Shown piece by piece: positions 6,274 to 7,045 of a stretch of DNA of 7,045 nt (position 1 is the first letter of the stretch; every line of letters starts with the position of its first letter). A program made the position numbers and the translations under genes. The notes under the pieces are model-generated. The model did not search any database. It worked only from the letters and a program-made list of their open reading frames with translations, and was not told the origin of the DNA. This stretch comes from Nitrospirales bacterium (GTDB lineage Bacteria > Nitrospirota > Thermodesulfovibrionia > Thermodesulfovibrionales > Dissulfurispiraceae). The stretch spans positions 1 through 7,045 of the forward strand of contig JADLDZ010000347.1 in the NCBI GenBank assembly GCA_020846375.1, given 5' to 3'.

Positions 6274-6406
6274 TTTTTTTTTGAACAGCCTCAAAAGGGG
6301 AGCCGGAGGGTGCTTCTCGCGGAGTCTGCTTTCTTTTTCCTTGACGCCCCGGGAGCTCTCTTGCATTTTCCCCCAATGTTTCTCTATCGTTTAAGCAGGC
6401 GGTGTC

Positions 6407-6412
6407 AGGGGG
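6407..6412 (+). promoter_or_regulatory. Probable ribosome-binding site of the TPR gene
   Basis: AGGGGG ends 6 bases before the ATG at 6419. It is a moderate match to the Shine-Dalgarno and supports this start over the in-frame ATG-less alternatives; a second ATG at 6430 is out of frame. Confidence 0.5.
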
Positions 6413-6418
6413 CATCCT

Positions 6419-6985
6419 ATGGCAAAAACATGGAAGCATGACTTCGATATTGCAAAGTTCTCCCGGATAATCGAGCAGAATCCTAAGGATTACCGGGCCT
6501 ACAAAGACCGGGGGAATGCATATCATAAAAAGAGGCGCTACGATCTCGCCCTTGCCGACTACACCAGGGCGATAGAATTGAACCCCGCCTATTTCCTTGC
6601 CTACAACAACAGGGGGAATGTCTATCTTCAGACCGGACGGTATGATCTTGCTCTTGCCGATTACGATAAGGCGATAGAGCTGAGCCCGCAGAACGGCATG
6701 CCCTACAACAACAGGGGATTCATCAATATCCTCATGGGCAGGCTCGATGATGCGGAGCGGGATGTCAGGAGGTCGCTTGATCTGAACGAAAATAACATCT
6801 ATGCCCTGAACAGCATGTCGGAGCTCTATGCAGCGAGGAATAATGCGGAAGAAACCTGCAAGTGGCTGAAAAGGGCGATCGAAAAGGGCTACAATAACTG
6901 GAATTATCTCAAAACATCAAAAACATACGATCCTGTTCGCCAGTCCCCCTGCTTCAGGCATCTCCTCGCACGAAAAGAAAGATAG
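6419..6985 (+). CDS. Tetratricopeptide repeat (TPR) protein, cytosolic scaffold of unknown partner
   Basis: 188 residues without a signal peptide or membrane segment, so probably cytosolic. Three canonical 34-residue TPR units are visible at about 25-58, 59-92 and 93-126. Units 1 and 2 share RYDLALADY...AIEL.P almost unchanged, and units 2 and 3 share YNNRG. A fourth, degenerate helical pair (127-160) leads into a C-terminal tail with WLKRAIEKGYNNWNYLKTS, then TYDPVRQSPCFRHLL. This tail pattern occurs at the end of many bacterial TPR proteins and probably caps the superhelix. TPR superhelices bind peptides or proteins; nothing here tells the partner. The gene is transcribed away from the porin gene across a 459-base gap and has no visible operon partner in the window. 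A moderate Shine-Dalgarno (AGGGGG) supports the ATG at 6419. Domain call is very secure; function is unknown. Confidence 0.93.
   Translation: MAKTWKHDFDIAKFSRIIEQNPKDYRAYKDRGNAYHKKRRYDLALADYTRAIELNPAYFLAYNNRGNVYLQTGRYDLALADYDKAIELSPQNGMPYNNRGFINILMGRLDDAERDVRRSLDLNENNIYALNSMSELYAARNNAEETCKWLKRAIEKGYNNWNYLKTSKTYDPVRQSPCFRHLLARKER
6491..6796 (+). repeat. Three tandem 102-bp DNA repeats encoding the TPR units
   Basis: The TPR units are still recognisable at DNA level with an exact 102-bp (34-codon) period. For example, TACAACAACAGGGG occurs at 6602-6615 and 6704-6717. A block beginning TACGATCTCGCCCTTGCCGA at 6539 recurs with a few silent changes at 6641. GGGGGAATG occurs in units 1 and 2. This points to fairly recent internal duplication rather than ancient repeats. 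Confidence 0.75.
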
Positions 6986-7045
6986 CCTCAACCCGCTGGA
7001 AAAGCACGGTGTTGCGGAGTGCCTTCTTTGTAGCGTCGATGCGAC

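Larger units (their letters stand above)
5960..6418. other. 459-base divergent intergenic region between porin (-) and TPR gene (+)
   Basis: From left to right it holds the porin Shine-Dalgarno, a 6-bp hairpin TCCGCC-AAA-GGCGGA (5993-6007) and a second strong Shine-Dalgarno-like string, minus-strand AAAAAGGAGGTGAG (6067-6054), with no well-placed start codon. A possible 47-codon minus-strand ORF (6121-5978) overlaps these. Next come the sigma-54-type promoter (6196-6181) and an imperfect 8-bp dyad (TTCCTTTT at 6204-6211, AAGAGGAA at 6217-6224). A partial copy of the promoter element follows at 6259-6273. On the plus strand, TTGACG (6341-6346) and TTGCAT (6361-6366) could be -35 boxes for the TPR gene, but no good -10 is correctly spaced, so I do not call that promoter. 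No tRNA or transposon remnant was seen. Confidence 0.6.

Noticed and set aside
6899..7045. Minus-strand reading frame entering from the right edge and ending in GDA-stop, overlapping the TPR gene end
   Set aside because: Only about 29 codons are visible, no domain is recognisable and it overlaps a secure gene; it could be a gene's 3' end but cannot be supported from this window.

Overview
The window looks like an ordinary chromosomal segment from a Gram-negative (two-membrane) bacterium that makes selenoproteins. The pointers are the 3' end of selB, a periplasmic HtrA/Do protease, an outer-membrane beta-barrel protein ending in Phe, a sigma-54-type promoter and the MEP isoprenoid genes ispD and ispF. 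The gene mix and protein styles remind me of Nitrospirota or sulfate-reducer-like lineages. That is an impression from pattern memory, not a demonstrated assignment.

Layout. Positions 2-580 (+) hold the C-terminal winged-helix part of SelB, which enters from the left edge. Three bases later comes a membrane-anchored HtrA protease with two PDZ domains (584-2038, +). It is followed by a four-helix membrane protein carrying PIN and TRAM domains, of the YacL type (2099-3082, +), then ispD (3099-3848, +) and ispF (3886-4362, +). These five genes are tightly spaced and probably co-transcribed, at least in part. A symmetric hairpin flanked by A and T runs (4394-4427) can terminate both this run and the convergent porin-like gene (4445-5959, -). 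The 459-base gap 5960-6418 holds the porin ribosome-binding site, a near-perfect sigma-54 (-24/-12) promoter pointing at the porin, a partial copy of that element further upstream, a small dyad and a possible 47-codon leader ORF. A cytosolic TPR protein (6419-6985, +) closes the window. The last 60 bases hold nothing I can support.

How the genes work together. ispD and ispF encode two non-consecutive steps of the MEP pathway (CDP-ME synthesis and MEcPP synthesis). The PIN-TRAM gene directly before ispD matches a neighbourhood known from Bacillus (yacL-ispD-ispF). selB and htrA have no obvious mechanistic link to isoprenoid synthesis. The porin appears to be its own unit under sigma-54 control, which suggests that uptake of some substrate is switched by an unseen enhancer-binding activator. 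I found no CRISPR array, tRNA, rRNA, insertion sequence, phage gene or clear novel defence or mobile system. The most interesting signals are regulatory, in the gap upstream of the porin.
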